From Sympetrum striolatum (Eukaryota > Arthropoda > Insecta > Odonata > Libellulidae), in the NCBI GenBank assembly GCA_947579665.1, contig CANPUZ010000072.1, positions 1-64,000 of the forward strand: DNA of 64,000 nt. The letters are read 5' to 3'. Position 1 is the stretch's first letter. The number at the start of each line of letters is the position of its first letter. The position numbers and the translations under genes are program-made. Under the pieces are notes generated by a model that saw nothing but the letters and a program-made list of their open reading frames with translations, was not told where the DNA came from and made no database searches. Shown in pieces: positions 47,155-58,885 of this stretch.

Positions 47155-48169
47155 AAAATCAGACGTTTTCACAAAACGGTTCGGGAAATCACAGAATAGA
47201 TTGTGGAATGTCAGACAATGCAAAACCAAAATGGCGAAATAAATATATAACCTCATTTAGGGTTTATTAAACAATTAAAGATGATTTGAAACCATCTGCA
47301 TGACTAGACAAAACTTGTAAGCCAAGACTGATTGACTTATGCAAATCTTTTCGTTTTGTGTCAGCGATTTAAAAAATACAGTGAAATAATACTAAAAAGG
47401 GATTATCACCTTGGAATTAATGCACATAAATCTGGTTTGAAATTAACTACGTAAAATGACTTAATTTTGTCAAACGAATCTCGTATATGGAAAAACTCCT
47501 TCACATACATTGCGATTCAAAAAAACGCACATATATTAACGAAAAATTAATAATAATGCAGACAATTCTTTGTACGAATGTCTCAATTGAGGCATTTAAG
47601 TTTGAAATTAAACAAGAAAATAACACATCCAGTCTGTGTAAAAGTTTTTCACATAAATTAAAAATCATACTCATATTAAAAAAGTGATGTTCATTACAAG
47701 GTTCTTTAGGAAACGACATAATACTATTGATGGTAAAGATGCTGGAAACACATAGATGTTCGTACACCAATACCAAATGCGGCAACTGATAAAATGAAAC
47801 GAGACACAAAGATCCAGGATGATGACAACCAATACAATGAATGAAATGGATAAGAATTCCTTCGACAGCAAAACCATTCCTCAGGGATAGCTCTCGAATG
47901 GACCAGAGTGAGCAGCATCCAACAGCGTCGTCAAGGTCTGATATCGGAGGAAAAATGTCTTAGGGTGTGTTGAGATTTGATAGAACTGAGAGATGCAATC
48001 CGACAAAGTGTTCTGTGGGAAAGAAAGTCATGCAAGTGCAAAGGAAAAGATAAAGGGTAAGAAGCAAAGAAAGCGGACAAAGCAACAGTATAGCCTTCTG
48101 TGGACAAGCAAGACCAACACAAGAATCAAAAATCAGAACAATATTGACTAAAAGATTAGCATGCGTTGA
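46329..48169. other. Non-coding, mostly nothing recognised
   Basis: Apart from the (TA)n tract at 47114-47152 no feature could be supported. Several overlapping short minus-strand frames at 47.5-48.2 kb have no recognisable domain. Confidence 0.4.
47114..47152. repeat. (TA)n microsatellite
   Basis: About nineteen uninterrupted TA units. As an alternating AT palindrome it may extrude as a hairpin and is expected to vary in length. Confidence 0.95.
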
Positions 48170-48745
48170 GTGAAACTTAAAAACCAGCACAAAAATGAGA
48201 AGGTTTTCTCAATTTCTAAACAAAATATGACCAAAAAACTGAAAATTTGCAGAATATTTTTTAGCTTTCTCGACTGTTTCTGGGCAAACTGCTGCACAAA
48301 ATTTAAATTCTGCTAGCAATTTGTAGAGAGCTTGTTAAAAGCTTTAAAACCAGCACAGAAATGAAAAGGTTTTCTTGATTTGTAAGCGAAATCCCCCAGC
48401 CATGCCCCACTGGCGATTTTTTTCAAAATTTCAACTCTATTGGGAAAATTGCCGAGCAAAAGTGAAAATCTTCTAGTTTTTTTTAGAAAGACCTTGTCAA
48501 AAGGTTCAAAACCAGCTGAAAAATTAATAGGTTTTGTTGATTGTTAAGCAAATGCCAAAAAACTGAAATATTTCCAATTCATTTCAACTTTTAAACGAGT
48601 TTTGGAAAAATGGCTGTGCAAATTGAATATCTCTAGGGTTTTCGGAAAGATCTTGCTAGAAGCTTCAAATTGAGCACAAACTAAAATTGGTTTCCTTGAT
48701 TTTTTTGCAAAATATGGCCAAAAACCTTCCAAATTATTTCCAAAT
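48170..48745. repeat. Degenerate tandem repeat of about 160 bp, four copies
   Basis: The anchor 'aaaaccagcac' and its variants occur at about 48180, 48346, 48508 and 48666, giving spacings of 166, 162 and 158. Each is followed by 'aaaaatga.aaggttttct.gatt' and then 'aaatatggccaaaaac'-like words. The last copy is partial. The steady length with high divergence suggests an old satellite-like array. Confidence 0.75.
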
Positions 48746-49519
48746 TAGAAGTGGAATAATGAATAGTTGCATATAAGCAGTCCACATCAAAAGCAGTTTA
48801 AAATTGCTGCTAATATTTAGTAGATGTGCAAGATATTTCTGAAAAGAGAATACCAAACTTTTACTCAAATATTTGCTAAATTTTAACGTTCAATTTCAAA
48901 TGCATCTAAAAATGTGTGCAGTATCAATTTCACTGTCTCTTGCTTCAGTTTTAAGTATTGTTATTGTGTCTAATGTTATTAAAAATAGTAGCGTTCAAGC
49001 AGAAAGGCGAGTGGTAAGTCCAAAAGGAGATCTTAAAGTTATTTCAAACATTCAGCAGTTGATATTCCAGTAAGAAAGCATGCCAAAGCCTTCAAAGCAA
49101 CTAACATGCGATACATCAATTTTATCCTGAAAAGCACATTCAATCCCCAAGGCAATTATTTTGCAGTTTCCAGAAATTCTAGCGAACTAATAAGGAAATA
49201 AAAAACCATGCACTTAATCAATAGCATTCAGCGGCACTTGGTGGGATTTGATATTAAAGAATCTTTACTGTCAAAACTTGCACAAAATCTAGAAGAAAAT
49301 CACAAACAGGTATAAATTATTTATGAATCATATTTTTTTAATCGCTTCATTCAGTGGCAGTTGTGAGCTTTAATTTACTATTTTTAACACTGTTGGGAGT
49401 TTGCTCTACCTAGATGGACAGGAAGTGACCACTTTGCTTCTCGATACCTATTCCATTGTCTCAGGACAACATAGAGGTGTTAAGTTGTTTATTTTAGGTA
49501 TATCCATTTACTTACGAGT

Positions 49520-49690
49520 ATAATGTTGCTTGCATTTTGCAAGCATGTTGATAACACAAATTCCAAGTCGACATCATATCGAGAGGGTCCTCAAAAGAAA
49601 AAAAGGATTGAAAAGATTCATAAAATTCGCTGCAATTTTTCCATCTGGCATCTAACCCAGGTCTTCCTGGTAATACTTTCTATGCAGCAC
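49520..49690. mobile_element. SINE-like scrap
   Basis: 'gttgcttgcattttgcaagc' followed by 'gttgataacacaaattcc' resembles 59928-59965 ('gtagcttgcatactgcaagc', then 'atcaacaacactaatttc'). A weak box-B-like word ('catctaacccaggtc') follows at about 49648. It is probably part of an old SINE family. Confidence 0.35.
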
Positions 49691-49983
49691 AACAGAAGAT
49701 CACCATCTCTATCTTTATATGAAAATTCAAGCAGAAATATTGGTTGCAACTGCCTCAAACGACATCTAACTTTTCCCTCATATTACTTATGAGAGAAATT
49801 TTAATAAACCCTGGCATCAAACACAGGAATTGCACGGTCTTATCTAAATTTTTTTCTTAAGTCAATTCCTACTATACATCTTGTAGCCAAGCAGGAACTT
49901 CCTATCATTTCAATAAGTGCTTCAAAAAAAATCATGAAAAACTACCTCAATGTATTTTTTTGCATCTTCATTGTCGATTTTTT

Positions 49984-50158
49984 TTTTAATTTCCCGAAAA
50001 ACAAAGCAATGCTTTTAAATGGGAAAAATCAGGACTTTGGGGTTCTCTGGAATCAAACCCATGACACTGAGGTTCAAAATCGCAATTTTTCTGGTAGTTA
50101 CATGTTCTGGCCATTATGTCGTAAAAATTTCAAGTCAATGACGCTTGTGGTTTAGCCT
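49984..50158. mobile_element. SINE-like repeat family, copy A
   Basis: A 175-bp segment recurring at 62604-62777 in the same orientation at roughly 80% identity. Shared words include 'aaagcaatgc', 'ctctggaatc.aaccc', 'gacactga.gttcaaaa' and 'aaaaatttcaag.caatgac'. On the minus strand 'gggttcgattccagag' in the sister copy is a box-B-like sequence, so the family is probably tRNA-derived. Confidence 0.65.
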
Positions 50159-50164
50159 GTGAAT

Positions 50165-50215
50165 TAGTATCCTATCTATCTATCTATATATATAGTTAGA
50201 TGAATGAATGAATCG
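50165..50215. repeat. Short tetranucleotide microsatellites
   Basis: (TATC)n at about 50167-50190 runs into a TA stretch and then (GAAT)3 at about 50200-50213. Such tracts commonly sit at SINE tails, and this one follows the SINE-like copy ending at 50158. Confidence 0.7.
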
Positions 50216-51049
50216 GGAGAAGCATCTATATATAATAGATACATATGAATAAATCCAGAAAAGGAATTATATATAATAGATAGCATCATATAATTACTGT
50301 TTAGCCATTGATCGATAATTTATAAACAAATAGACACAACTGAGAGTTAATTATTATCACTGTGTTTGTACAGCTAAGAGCAAAAAAAGTTACCACCCCT
50401 GACCCACCAAGAAATTCTAAGTCCACATTTCGGGCCGGCGAGCTTTTCTCTCAAAAAGGGAGGGAGAGAAAAGAAAGATGGAGAACATGGTACCTTACGC
50501 TAGCTCGGCTATCGCATTTGGATGGAGAATTTTTGTTATTTATATAAAAATCATTTACTACTGTCCATTATCTAGCACAAAATTTGATGTGTTAATGCAT
50601 ACTATTGTATTTGACGACGACAAACTGGAAAATAACTAAAGAAATGAATCGAATTTAATGCAGTAACTCTTACTTTGATTTCCAATAACAGACTATCAAA
50701 TCATTTCCAAAACAACACAAATGAATTTCACTGAATACAACATTCAGCATCAAAATAACTCACATTTTGTTTTTCGAAAATTGATCATTTAAATCACTTC
50801 CAACGATTGATTATGCATATCAATGTGAACGAAACCAGCAAATTTTCTCTTCTTCTTAGCTCTAAATAGGCCAAAACAGAGGATCTTGGATTCAACAATG
50901 GCATTTTTTGTCATGGGGACCGGTTGTTTATACTCACAAAACTAACAACGAAATTCGGGTATTCCGAGTAAAATTTCGAAAATTCAGTTTGAAAACAATA
51001 ATAAATGACCAAAATAAGGTTTTGTATTCTTTTTCTCTGCTATTGGTTT

Positions 51050-51345
51050 ATGTCACAATCTCGTGTGACCATTCTTTCCAATTTAATTTTGCAAAAGAAA
51101 TGAAGTCTGCATCGACGAATTTGAGCTTTACGTGCATTTCTTACGGAAATGCTTTGACTCGTCTGGGATCGAAGCAAGGACAAAGTGCCACCATTTTTTT
51201 AAATAGAAATACTTTCGTATTTTATATTTCATATAAATATTAGAATGAAATGTTCAGTAAAAATTTCAAGTCAATCGACCGAGTGGTTTTCGAGTTTTGC
51301 GGGCACAAGCATACGCAGGCTGTATTTTTATATATAAGATATATG
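51050..51345. mobile_element. SINE-like dispersed repeat
   Basis: The first 100 bases resemble 25840-25935. Then a box-B-like word ('tctgggatcgaagcaagga', about 51160) and a tail ending 'gttttgcgggcacaagc' follow. Another scrap with 'ctgggatcgaaccaaggacc' occurs at about 62321. The element type is inferred only from these features. Confidence 0.4.
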
Positions 51346-54300
51346 CATGATTCGGTGGATCACTAGAATTTGATTGCTTTTACAAACCTTTCGTTTAACT
51401 TTTCCAATTGAAAATCGTTCTATTATCAAGAGAAATAACTAAGGAATAAATACAAGGAAATAAGAGTTCCAAAACTTCCACACAGAAAGTCGTATAACTT
51501 TGACAAAGTTATTTATTTCCTTGTGTTTAGCTACCTATGGAGTTCTTCAAAGTTAAAACTCATTCGATTGATTTAAATAATGAATATTCTTTTCTAGATT
51601 ACCATTTCCCCTTACTCTCGTGACTACTATAGATTGTATAATCCATTAATTTGTAAAATTATATTATCCTTATAACAACATTGTAGAAAAATTCACACAA
51701 TTAGCTCCGACGCTTACTAGCACTATCTTCAACATTTACATAAATACGCGATCCTCCATATGGGGTGTGTCTGGAAAAAGAAGAAAGAATGAGAAGGAAC
51801 AAAAGTGTGACCTGCAGGTGAAAGGGCAGAATTCCTGGAAAACTGTTAAACAGGACAAAACGAAATAGGTGGGGGAGAAGGGCAAGATAATCCTTTCATT
51901 GCCAAAGGGGAATGGAAAGGAAAAACTTTCTCGTTGGGAGAAGAGTATTTGGGTTGCAATTTGCTTGATTCATTTTAATGTTATCTAAAATAATGTGTTC
52001 GCTAGCTTTCTCTGATATATGTATAATTTTTAGCTCGCAATTAGAAGAATGACTCGAAGAAATAAATCTCTCATAAAGTGGGACTGCAGAGCATCAGATT
52101 AGAAATATTGTATGTTTTTCGGCCTAAAACTTACGAGATCTCACTGTTTATTTGATGTGGATTAAATGAAAATAATCATAAATCGCTTGATGAAACCACT
52201 GTCCTAAAAATTGGATCCATGGATTCCTTATCGTTTCGAAGTAATGGCTTCTAGTAAAAACTGTAGTAAAAGGCCAGCGGTGGACGTCCTTTTGGTAAAA
52301 TTCTCGAAATTTTATTTCTCAAAAGATACTTCTTTCATATTTTTAGCTATTTATTGATCCAGGAATCGACTCCGAAGAGTATTAAAATTTGTTTATTTTA
52401 CAGTTCTCAGTTTTTTAAGAAAACCATCTTTTATTTTATCAGTTATGGAAAATGATAAGACCGCTATCCGTAGATCTGTCACTTTTGCATGACAATGGGT
52501 TAATCGAGGTCTAACCAAACCTAAGACTTAGCTAGAGGTATTAGTTTTTAGTACTCGACACAGAATGGGCAATTGTGTGTGTGTTACAGTAATGACGATT
52601 GTAATTGAGTTTAAATACGTATTTAAATGACATCCTTATTTTGTGTTTTATAAACCAGGTGAGATATACTAGCAAATTTTATAAGTGAATCAAGATGAGT
52701 TTAACGTTTTGGCTATTATCAACACTGAAAGAAAAAATGTATTCACTTACTTTTGGTGTTTTTTATATTAATTTTAAAGGTTCTTAAAATCTACGAAACT
52801 GATAACTGTGTCTATCATTTAATGGAATAAAAGAATTGAAAACCCTATACATCCAATGTTAGTAATAAAAAAGAACCAAAGGAACGCTAGTTTTTGCAAA
52901 TAGCTATTTCTTAAATTTTCCCGTTTTATTGTTGATTGATTTGTAAGGATATCCCAAAGGTTTATGAAAATCATTGGTTAGAAGAAATAGCGAAAAAAGC
53001 CTGAAAAGTTGAATGTAAATATTGAGAACATAATATTGGAATTGGCATTTTACGAAGCTTAAGTTTCTAAGGGAGTGATCTTTCTATGGTTAATATATGT
53101 TTAATTCTTCTGCTGAAAGCATGGACGGTCCAAGATATGGGCAGTCTGGGAGACCGTCCACATCGCTTGTGGGCTCTTCTCAGATCCCTTGAAGATTTTC
53201 AATGATAAAATTATACGCCTAGCTTAAGGAATTTTAAGGATTACACCCGGTCACAATATTTTATTAAACTTTCTTTTATCCACTAAGGGGAACTAGTTCT
53301 AAACGTCTGCCTGCCCAGAATATCAATAATCTTCAGATTACCCCTTCCCGATGATTGTAATCAAATTCCTTTGCAATGGATGTAGCTTTCTTTGTTTCTA
53401 GTTCTCTGAATAATTTCCTTATAGTCAAATTGATTGAAGAAGCCGTTACTTTGTGAAACAGCATTATATAAGAAATTGTGAATCTTTGTCCTTAGTTATT
53501 TCCGCCATTTCTTATAGTCGTTCAGCAATGACTATATTTTTACGGAAATTACATTTAGTAAAACTACTTAATCAGGCGTAATCAATCTGAGTTGCCCTTA
53601 CATCGGTAAAATCCGTTTAATAATTAAAATTTAGGCTTCGTATTTTCCCTTTCCTTTTTTTATGAGAGGCCAGTTAAGTCCATCAGCCATTATCAGATAC
53701 AGCACTAGAAATACTGACATCTCGTACTTATTACCCATAATTAGTCTTAAATAAGATGGGTAAAGCTTCCCTTCTTGGGAAATATTTCTTATTGTCAGGA
53801 GAATCTATTACTGCTGAATCTTAATGCTGGTTTCATGGGCCTATTCTTCCTTAAAACTTCTTGGTTTAAAGATAAGGAAGACATTTACGATATCTTGAAG
53901 ATGCAGAAATTTAAATGTGTGAATTGCTCGACATTTATGTATGATTAACTGGCGGAAGCTCTAATAATATGCATGAATGTATGCACATTGAATGCATATT
54001 CCTATTTGCATACATGATTAAATCCTACTAATTTTCAAAGCTAAATAAATTTACAGTGATAATAAATAATTTCGACTATGATGGGTCTATCATTAATGGT
54101 TTATGAATTTTGGATGTAAATGAACATTTTAGAAGTGAGTTCACATAACACCAAATGCAGTAGGTAAGGAAAATTTAACTTGAAAACTGCCACAAAAATC
54201 GGAACTTTTTTGAATGGTTATCTCATTTACATTCTCTTTGGCTGAACCATTGAAATATATTTTTCCAGTCACCCTCTTACCTGCATTATGTTGTCTTAAA

Positions 54301-54465
54301 ATGGCTTAAATCGTTTTCTCAATCTTGTAATTGAACCATTTTCTCAATCGTATAAACAGCCTACATCCCAGGATCTGTGCATATAATTTCTGAACTTGTT
54401 TACCATATTATCTTTACATTTCTTAGATGAATGCCTTAGTGTTGAAGAGAATCATCATTTTCTTC
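51346..54465. other. Non-coding, nothing recognised
   Basis: Three kilobases of AT-rich sequence without open frames over 60 codons, tRNA-like boxes or inverted repeats that could be supported. Confidence 0.45.
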
Positions 54466-55144
54466 TTAGTAAGCATAAAATTTTCAGTATCCCCATTGCT
54501 TATTTTCCTATCATCGTCTCCATGCTTTATGTAAAAAATATATAAGTAATTAATTGTGACCCCATTCATATTCCTTCATCGACGAACTCTTCATTATTTT
54601 TCCGTCCACAACTAAGAACTGGCATCTTTAAGTAATTCTCGCTCTCGTGCAAAACCCCACCTCGAATATTAGACAGTCTGAAGCGACTAAAGACAGAAGT
54701 AACCTGTGACCGCTCCAATGAAGACCCTTTCTCTTTCCTCTCTCACCCCCACGGAGAAGCTACCTTTGTTTCGTTGAGAAGCCCAGTATGAATGGCACTC
54801 ATATCGTTATATAGACGAAAACAAGGAGAGCAGAAATAGCACCCAAGGGAACTGACCGCTGAAACCCTTAGTAGCAGATTTAAATTTATTATTCATGCAT
54901 GAATGCATTACGTGCGTATTTTAAAAATGGAGTTATGTATAAAATTGTTGGTTCATACCTTTTTCCAATGTTGAAATTATTAATTGTTTCAGCATTCCAA
55001 CATTTATTATGGAGAGGGTTTAAATGAAAGGAATTAAATAATTAGAAGTATATTATTCAATTCTTTTTGTGCTTGACTCGACTCTGCACGACTAGTACTT
55101 CTGATTTAATTATTCAAAAGAAATGTTCGTACACACAATATAAA
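54466..55144 (+). repeat. 680-bp direct repeat, copy 1
   Basis: Nearly identical (about 95% by eye) to 63319-64000 in the same orientation, beginning at the shared word 'ttagtaagcata'. It includes a GC-richer core around 'acctgtgaccgctccaatga' and 'cccccacggagaagctacc'. No coding frame is seen. Because the second copy runs off the window edge, the true 3' limit is unknown; this copy may continue past 55144. It may be an LTR or a MITE-like element, or a segmental duplication. Confidence 0.9.
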
Positions 55145-55787
55145 GCGGTTTGTTAAAAGACTACAGGTTCGATAGTAGTAAGTCCTAAACGACCGGAGCC
55201 CTCGGCTGAGTATCCTTCAAGAATATAACTCTGTATAGAACATAATTATTAGATATATTCCTTAGCTATGATTTACATGACGAAATACGACACAACATGA
55301 CCCTATTCTCAACGATAATGACTTTTGCAGCCCAATGGGGAAAAGATTATTACGAGATTATAGCGAGGACAGATGGCCTATCTCACGTATAGTATAAAGT
55401 GTGCTACTATTTAAATTATTTTAATCAAAATTCCCAGCGAATGTAAATGGCGTCCAAACAACTTGGCGACTTTCACAAATTCGTTTTCAATGAAAACTAG
55501 CAACTTATTTCCTATTTGAGTTCCACTATCATAAATCATTATTTGTAATAGCAGGTATTGTTTAATTATTACTCCATTTTATTATTATTACATTTTTTTA
55601 ATTTCCCCTTCTTCCGTTGACCTAATTTACAGTAGTTCATATTCTCTTAATTATCGTATCATAATCTTTACGAAAACATTCATCCTGCAGGCATGTGGAG
55701 CATTAACTGAAATAACCAATTCCATTCAAAATCTGCATTGATGGAATATTTTATGTTAGGAGGAGATATGAGCAGTCAAAGTAATTC
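55145..55787. other. Non-coding, nothing recognised
   Basis: No supported feature; it could contain the true end of the 680-bp repeat. Confidence 0.35.
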
Positions 55788-55999
55788 ATAATGTGAGTCA
55801 CGATATACCTAATGCTGTCAAAGAATAAAGAAGAGGGTCTTGATGAGCGTTTCGCTACTGGGTGTAGCATCTTCAGAAGAAACTTCGATACGTGAGTCTC
55901 GAAGTCACTTCTGAAGATGCTACACGTAGTAGCGAAAGGTTCGTCAAGACCCTCTTCATTATTCTTTGACAGCATAAGGTATATCGTGACTTACATTAT
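55788..55999. repeat. 212-bp imperfect palindrome with hammerhead-like cores on both strands
   Basis: The arms meet near 55893. Outer words pair as 'gtcacgatatacct' (left) with 'aggtatatcgtgac' (right), then 'gctgtcaaagaata' with 'tattctttgacagc', and 'agagggtcttga' with 'tcaagaccctct'. Each arm carries CTGAAGA, one T, GCTAC-loop-GTAGC, GAAA: plus strand 55911-55937 and minus strand 55876-55851. The minus-strand open frame 55751-55975 reads across the palindrome and is probably accidental. Confidence 0.85.
55850..55876 (-). ncRNA. Hammerhead-like core within the palindrome
   Basis: Read on the minus strand: CTGAAGA (55876-55870, fits CUGANGA), extra T, stem II GCTAC/GTAGC with loop ACCCA, then GAAAC (55854-55850). 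The stem III/cleavage region reads CGCTC rather than a clean short hairpin, and stem I is not convincing. It shares the unusual single extra nucleotide with the motifs at 20.3 and 23.7 kb. Likely a decayed copy. The plus-strand mate is at 55911-55937. Confidence 0.4.
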
Positions 56000-56579
56000 T
56001 AACATTGCTGTCAGTGGTGTTTTAATATTATTAAAGTAATTCATATCCAATATTTTATGAAGAAGAGCGAATTACACTTGAGATTCGAGCCAATTTAACG
56101 AAATACGAATTTAATTCTTTCATAATACAATACTGCTTCTACTGCAGCAAAAGCAATGACTTTTAGCAATTATTAATAAAATATATACCATCACAAAAGC
56201 CTTCAAAACGTGCCAGGCGTAAAGAGGAAGACGAAAAGCACGCTCAAAACAGAGAATCTGAAAGACTCGCCCTTCTCGAGTTATGCTGGTTGCATCTAAG
56301 GTGACAACTTTTTTATGCTGCTAGCTGTACATTGAAGGATGATATTCACACGCATTACTCAAGTTCCTTTAAAATATTGTCTGGACAAATAGCCAAAATG
56401 GTTTAAAGTAAACTGTATGGACAGTTATAGATGCTCCGAAATTCCCATGTCTGGCTCTAAACATCATGACTTTTACACCAAAGAGAATTCACAGACACTT
56501 CTCTGTAAGGCTAAAGATTTGATTAATCCTCTGCTAATATCATTTTAAAAGCTTATATATATTTGAGAAGCCTCAGGGT
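56000..56579. other. Non-coding, nothing recognised
   Basis: No supported gene or repeat. Confidence 0.4.
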
Positions 56580-57370
56580 CAGAGTCAAGGTAGTTTAACC
56601 ATGTAATTTGTTGTCTGATGGCTATCAGTAAACATCATTGCAAAAATGAAGAAAATGCTATGCTTATTAACTTGAATAATTTTCCAACTATACAAGCTCA
56701 ACTTTGTTGACTTATACAATCCGCATTAAACTGAAATACTAAGTAACATAAAAGGAACAATTTTGAGCACAGCCAACTAAAATCATAAAATGCATTATGC
56801 TCTACTTACTCAAACCGAATGTGCCATTGAAAAAATTGTTCATCCCAAAATAAGAGCAAGAGAAGTTTAATAATCATTTGCCCACAAATCTATATCTAAA
56901 GTGCACATTAAGACCAAGACATTTGCACCACTGTCTAAGTGTTTATGATCAACATATATGCCTCTGAATAAGTATATCAATACGAGTATACACTGTTTAT
57001 GAAATGCCAGTGGTAACTGTACGCAAGTGCTCATGTTATTCAAAATTGTTTGATTTGGTTTGATGGACAGATTCCCTTTAATTAAAAACTATCGGCTGAC
57101 AGTTAAATCTCAACTCTTTGGGGTCTTTAATTTTACTATATAAAGTCTGATCGAAAGGGCTGTCTGCAAACATCTTTACAAAAATGCAGAAAATACTATT
57201 TATTTGAATAGTTTGCAACTGTAAACTTTTAACTTAATAAACATTTAGTCTGCCTTGCATTGGAATGATTAGCTGAATAGAGAGAATATTTTTTCACTCA
57301 ACTAACTAAAATCAAATAATGCTTTGCATTGACTGCTATCTGATCTCATATTATTCCTGCTACTGTACCA
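56580..57370. repeat. Diverged tandem duplication, period about 537 bp
   Basis: About 56580-56830 and 57115-57370 share 'aaacatcattgcaaaaatga'/'aaacatctttacaaaaatgc', 'gaaaatgct'/'gaaaatact', 'caactaaaatcataaaatgc'/'aactaaaatcaaataatgc' in order. Both copies are AT-rich and non-coding. Confidence 0.6.
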
Positions 57371-57569
57371 TAATGAATGAAATACAGTTCATTTTTCTTC
57401 TCGTAAAATACACTTTATAAGCTACAGAGGATTGAGTGGTGCTAAATGATATAGGATTAAGAAATTAAATGCCAAGAAAAGTGGCACTTCAATCCTCTTG
57501 AAAAACCTGGGGTGTGTAGATAATATTGCCAAAGAACTATTCACTCTACGTGATATTAAAAATATTTTT

Positions 57570-58017
57570 AACCCACCACCTAATTCAACCAAAGACCAAA
57601 TCCATCCAGGTTTTCCATTAATTTTGTCAATGATTGTAGTTATAAACTAGCCCAAACTATTGGAACAGACCAGAAACGTCCGGCTTTTTATACCGGTCAG
57701 AACATCGGGTCATTACCTTGCAACACCAAAGACCGTTTAGATCCTCAGACCAGATCAGGAATATACAGACTTGCTTATAATAATAGTGACACTGTTTACG
57801 TTGGTCGTACGGCCTGCAATGTCAGATTAACAATGACGATTTTTCCGACTTCTCCACCCGTATTCTAAACCATGGACAAATTGGTACCAAATTAGACCAT
57901 TTGGAAGAGTTTTACATTCACCTTCACCAATTTTGTTCCATCCCTTTAGCTAATGAGGTTTTGTTTTCTAATAGCCAGTCCCCACTCTTCAAGACTCTTT
58001 TCCCCTTCCTCTCGTGA
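57570..58017 (+). pseudogene. GIY-YIG endonuclease remnant, Penelope-like retroelement
   Basis: The frame reads NIGSLPCNTKDRLDP and then TRSGIYRLAYNNSDTVYVGRT. GIY is at 57758-57766 and YVG at 57797-57805, the two halves of the GIY-YIG catalytic core, and the Arg two residues after YVG matches the family. A frame change near 57830 leads to LDHLEEFYIHLHQ and NEVLFSNSQSPLFKTLFPF, the usual C-terminal part, ending at TGA 58015-58017. The preceding reverse transcriptase is absent. Similar domains close Penelope-like elements and some LINEs; the hammerhead-like motifs in this window favour Penelope. Confidence 0.75.
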
Positions 58018-58261
58018 TATAATATTGTTTCTTTTTACTCCTCCTCCTTCGTGTCCCCTTCGTTTGGTTTTCGCATATACGTTCTTGCTCCTTGAAATAA
58101 CTTCTGTTCTGGAGATGGTGCTGTGACAATGAAACTGGTAAACAGTTTTCTGAAAATTTGTGCAATTTGTGCAAGTGTGCTTTACCTTCGTAAGTTTTGA
58201 CAGTAAAGATTCTTTGAGCAGGCGTTCAAAAGAGGGGATTAATAAGAGAGATTTTTGTACC

Positions 58262-58267
58262 TTTATT
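58262..58267 (-). promoter_or_regulatory. AATAAA overlapping the stop codon
   Basis: On the minus strand the stop TAA is 58269-58267, and AATAAA begins at its last base and ends at 58262. If used as the polyadenylation signal, the transcript would have an extremely short 3' untranslated region. Whether it is used cannot be told from the sequence alone. Confidence 0.4.
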
Positions 58268-58885
58268 TAGATGGGCGTCAGCAGAAGGCTGAAGTCCTGA
58301 AGGGCTAACCTCACTGTTTCGTACATGGGCCTGTTCTCCTCAGGGGGCCCGTACTCGGACCCTTGGGGCCCTACCCCTGGCCCGCACAGGGTCTGCAGCT
58401 TGCTGATGTACGAGTAAAAGTTGTCGTGAGTGATTTTCTCTGGAGAAGATGACACGGAGGAAGATGCTGAAGACGACCAGGAATCGTGGTTCGCAGACTG
58501 TAGGTGGTGAGGATGCAGGTTGGACGCCCCCTGGTGATGCAGGTGATGCTGATGGTGCAGGGGATGGTGCCCTTGCTGCAGCTGTGGCGGCATCGCTTGT
58601 AGACCATTGTGGGCGGGGCCGAAGGAATGCGGAAGGTGGCTGTGGATTGGCGGAGGGTGCAGATACGGGTGGGGACTGGGGAGGCGTTAGGGTGCGGATA
58701 GTACCCCTGGGGGTTCCCTGGGCTCCCCGTGGGCCATTGGGGGGCTGTGGCTGGGGGCCCTGGGGCCCCCCATTTTTGTACGAAGATGGGATGCGTACGT
58801 GCTCCAGGAGCGTGATAACGTTGTTGCGGAGAGACTCATAGTACTCGTTGAGGTTCGAACTGCGCTGCGCGATGGCCTGCGTCTC
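58267..58885 (-). CDS. Terminal exon of an unrecognised protein, His/Gln/Pro/Ser-rich
   Basis: The acceptor is a C/T-rich tract with AG at 58887-58886; the exon starts at 58885. It reads TQAIAQRSSNLNEYYESLRN and NVITLLEHVRIPSS (helical), then a low-complexity Pro/Gln/Gly linker, then a His/Gln-rich stretch (QQGHHPLHHQHHLHHQ), a Ser run, and a conserved-looking end (HDNFYSYISKLQTLCGPG ... MYETVRLALQDFSLLLTPI, TAA at 58269-58267). The frame is kept only if one base is missing at each of two places between about 58750 and 58670, both rich in C or G runs. That suggests assembly errors rather than a dead gene. GC is far above the surroundings. The composition suggests a nuclear regulatory protein, but I do not recognise the family. 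Upstream exons should lie beyond 58.9 kb and were not found. Confidence 0.75.

Noticed and set aside
55751..55975. 74-residue minus-strand open frame
   Set aside because: It reads across the 212-bp palindrome and has no recognisable domain.
58449..58841. Plus-strand 130-residue open frame in the GC-rich region
   Set aside because: It is the antisense of the terminal exon on the minus strand, which has the acceptor, the well-formed peptide and the stop.
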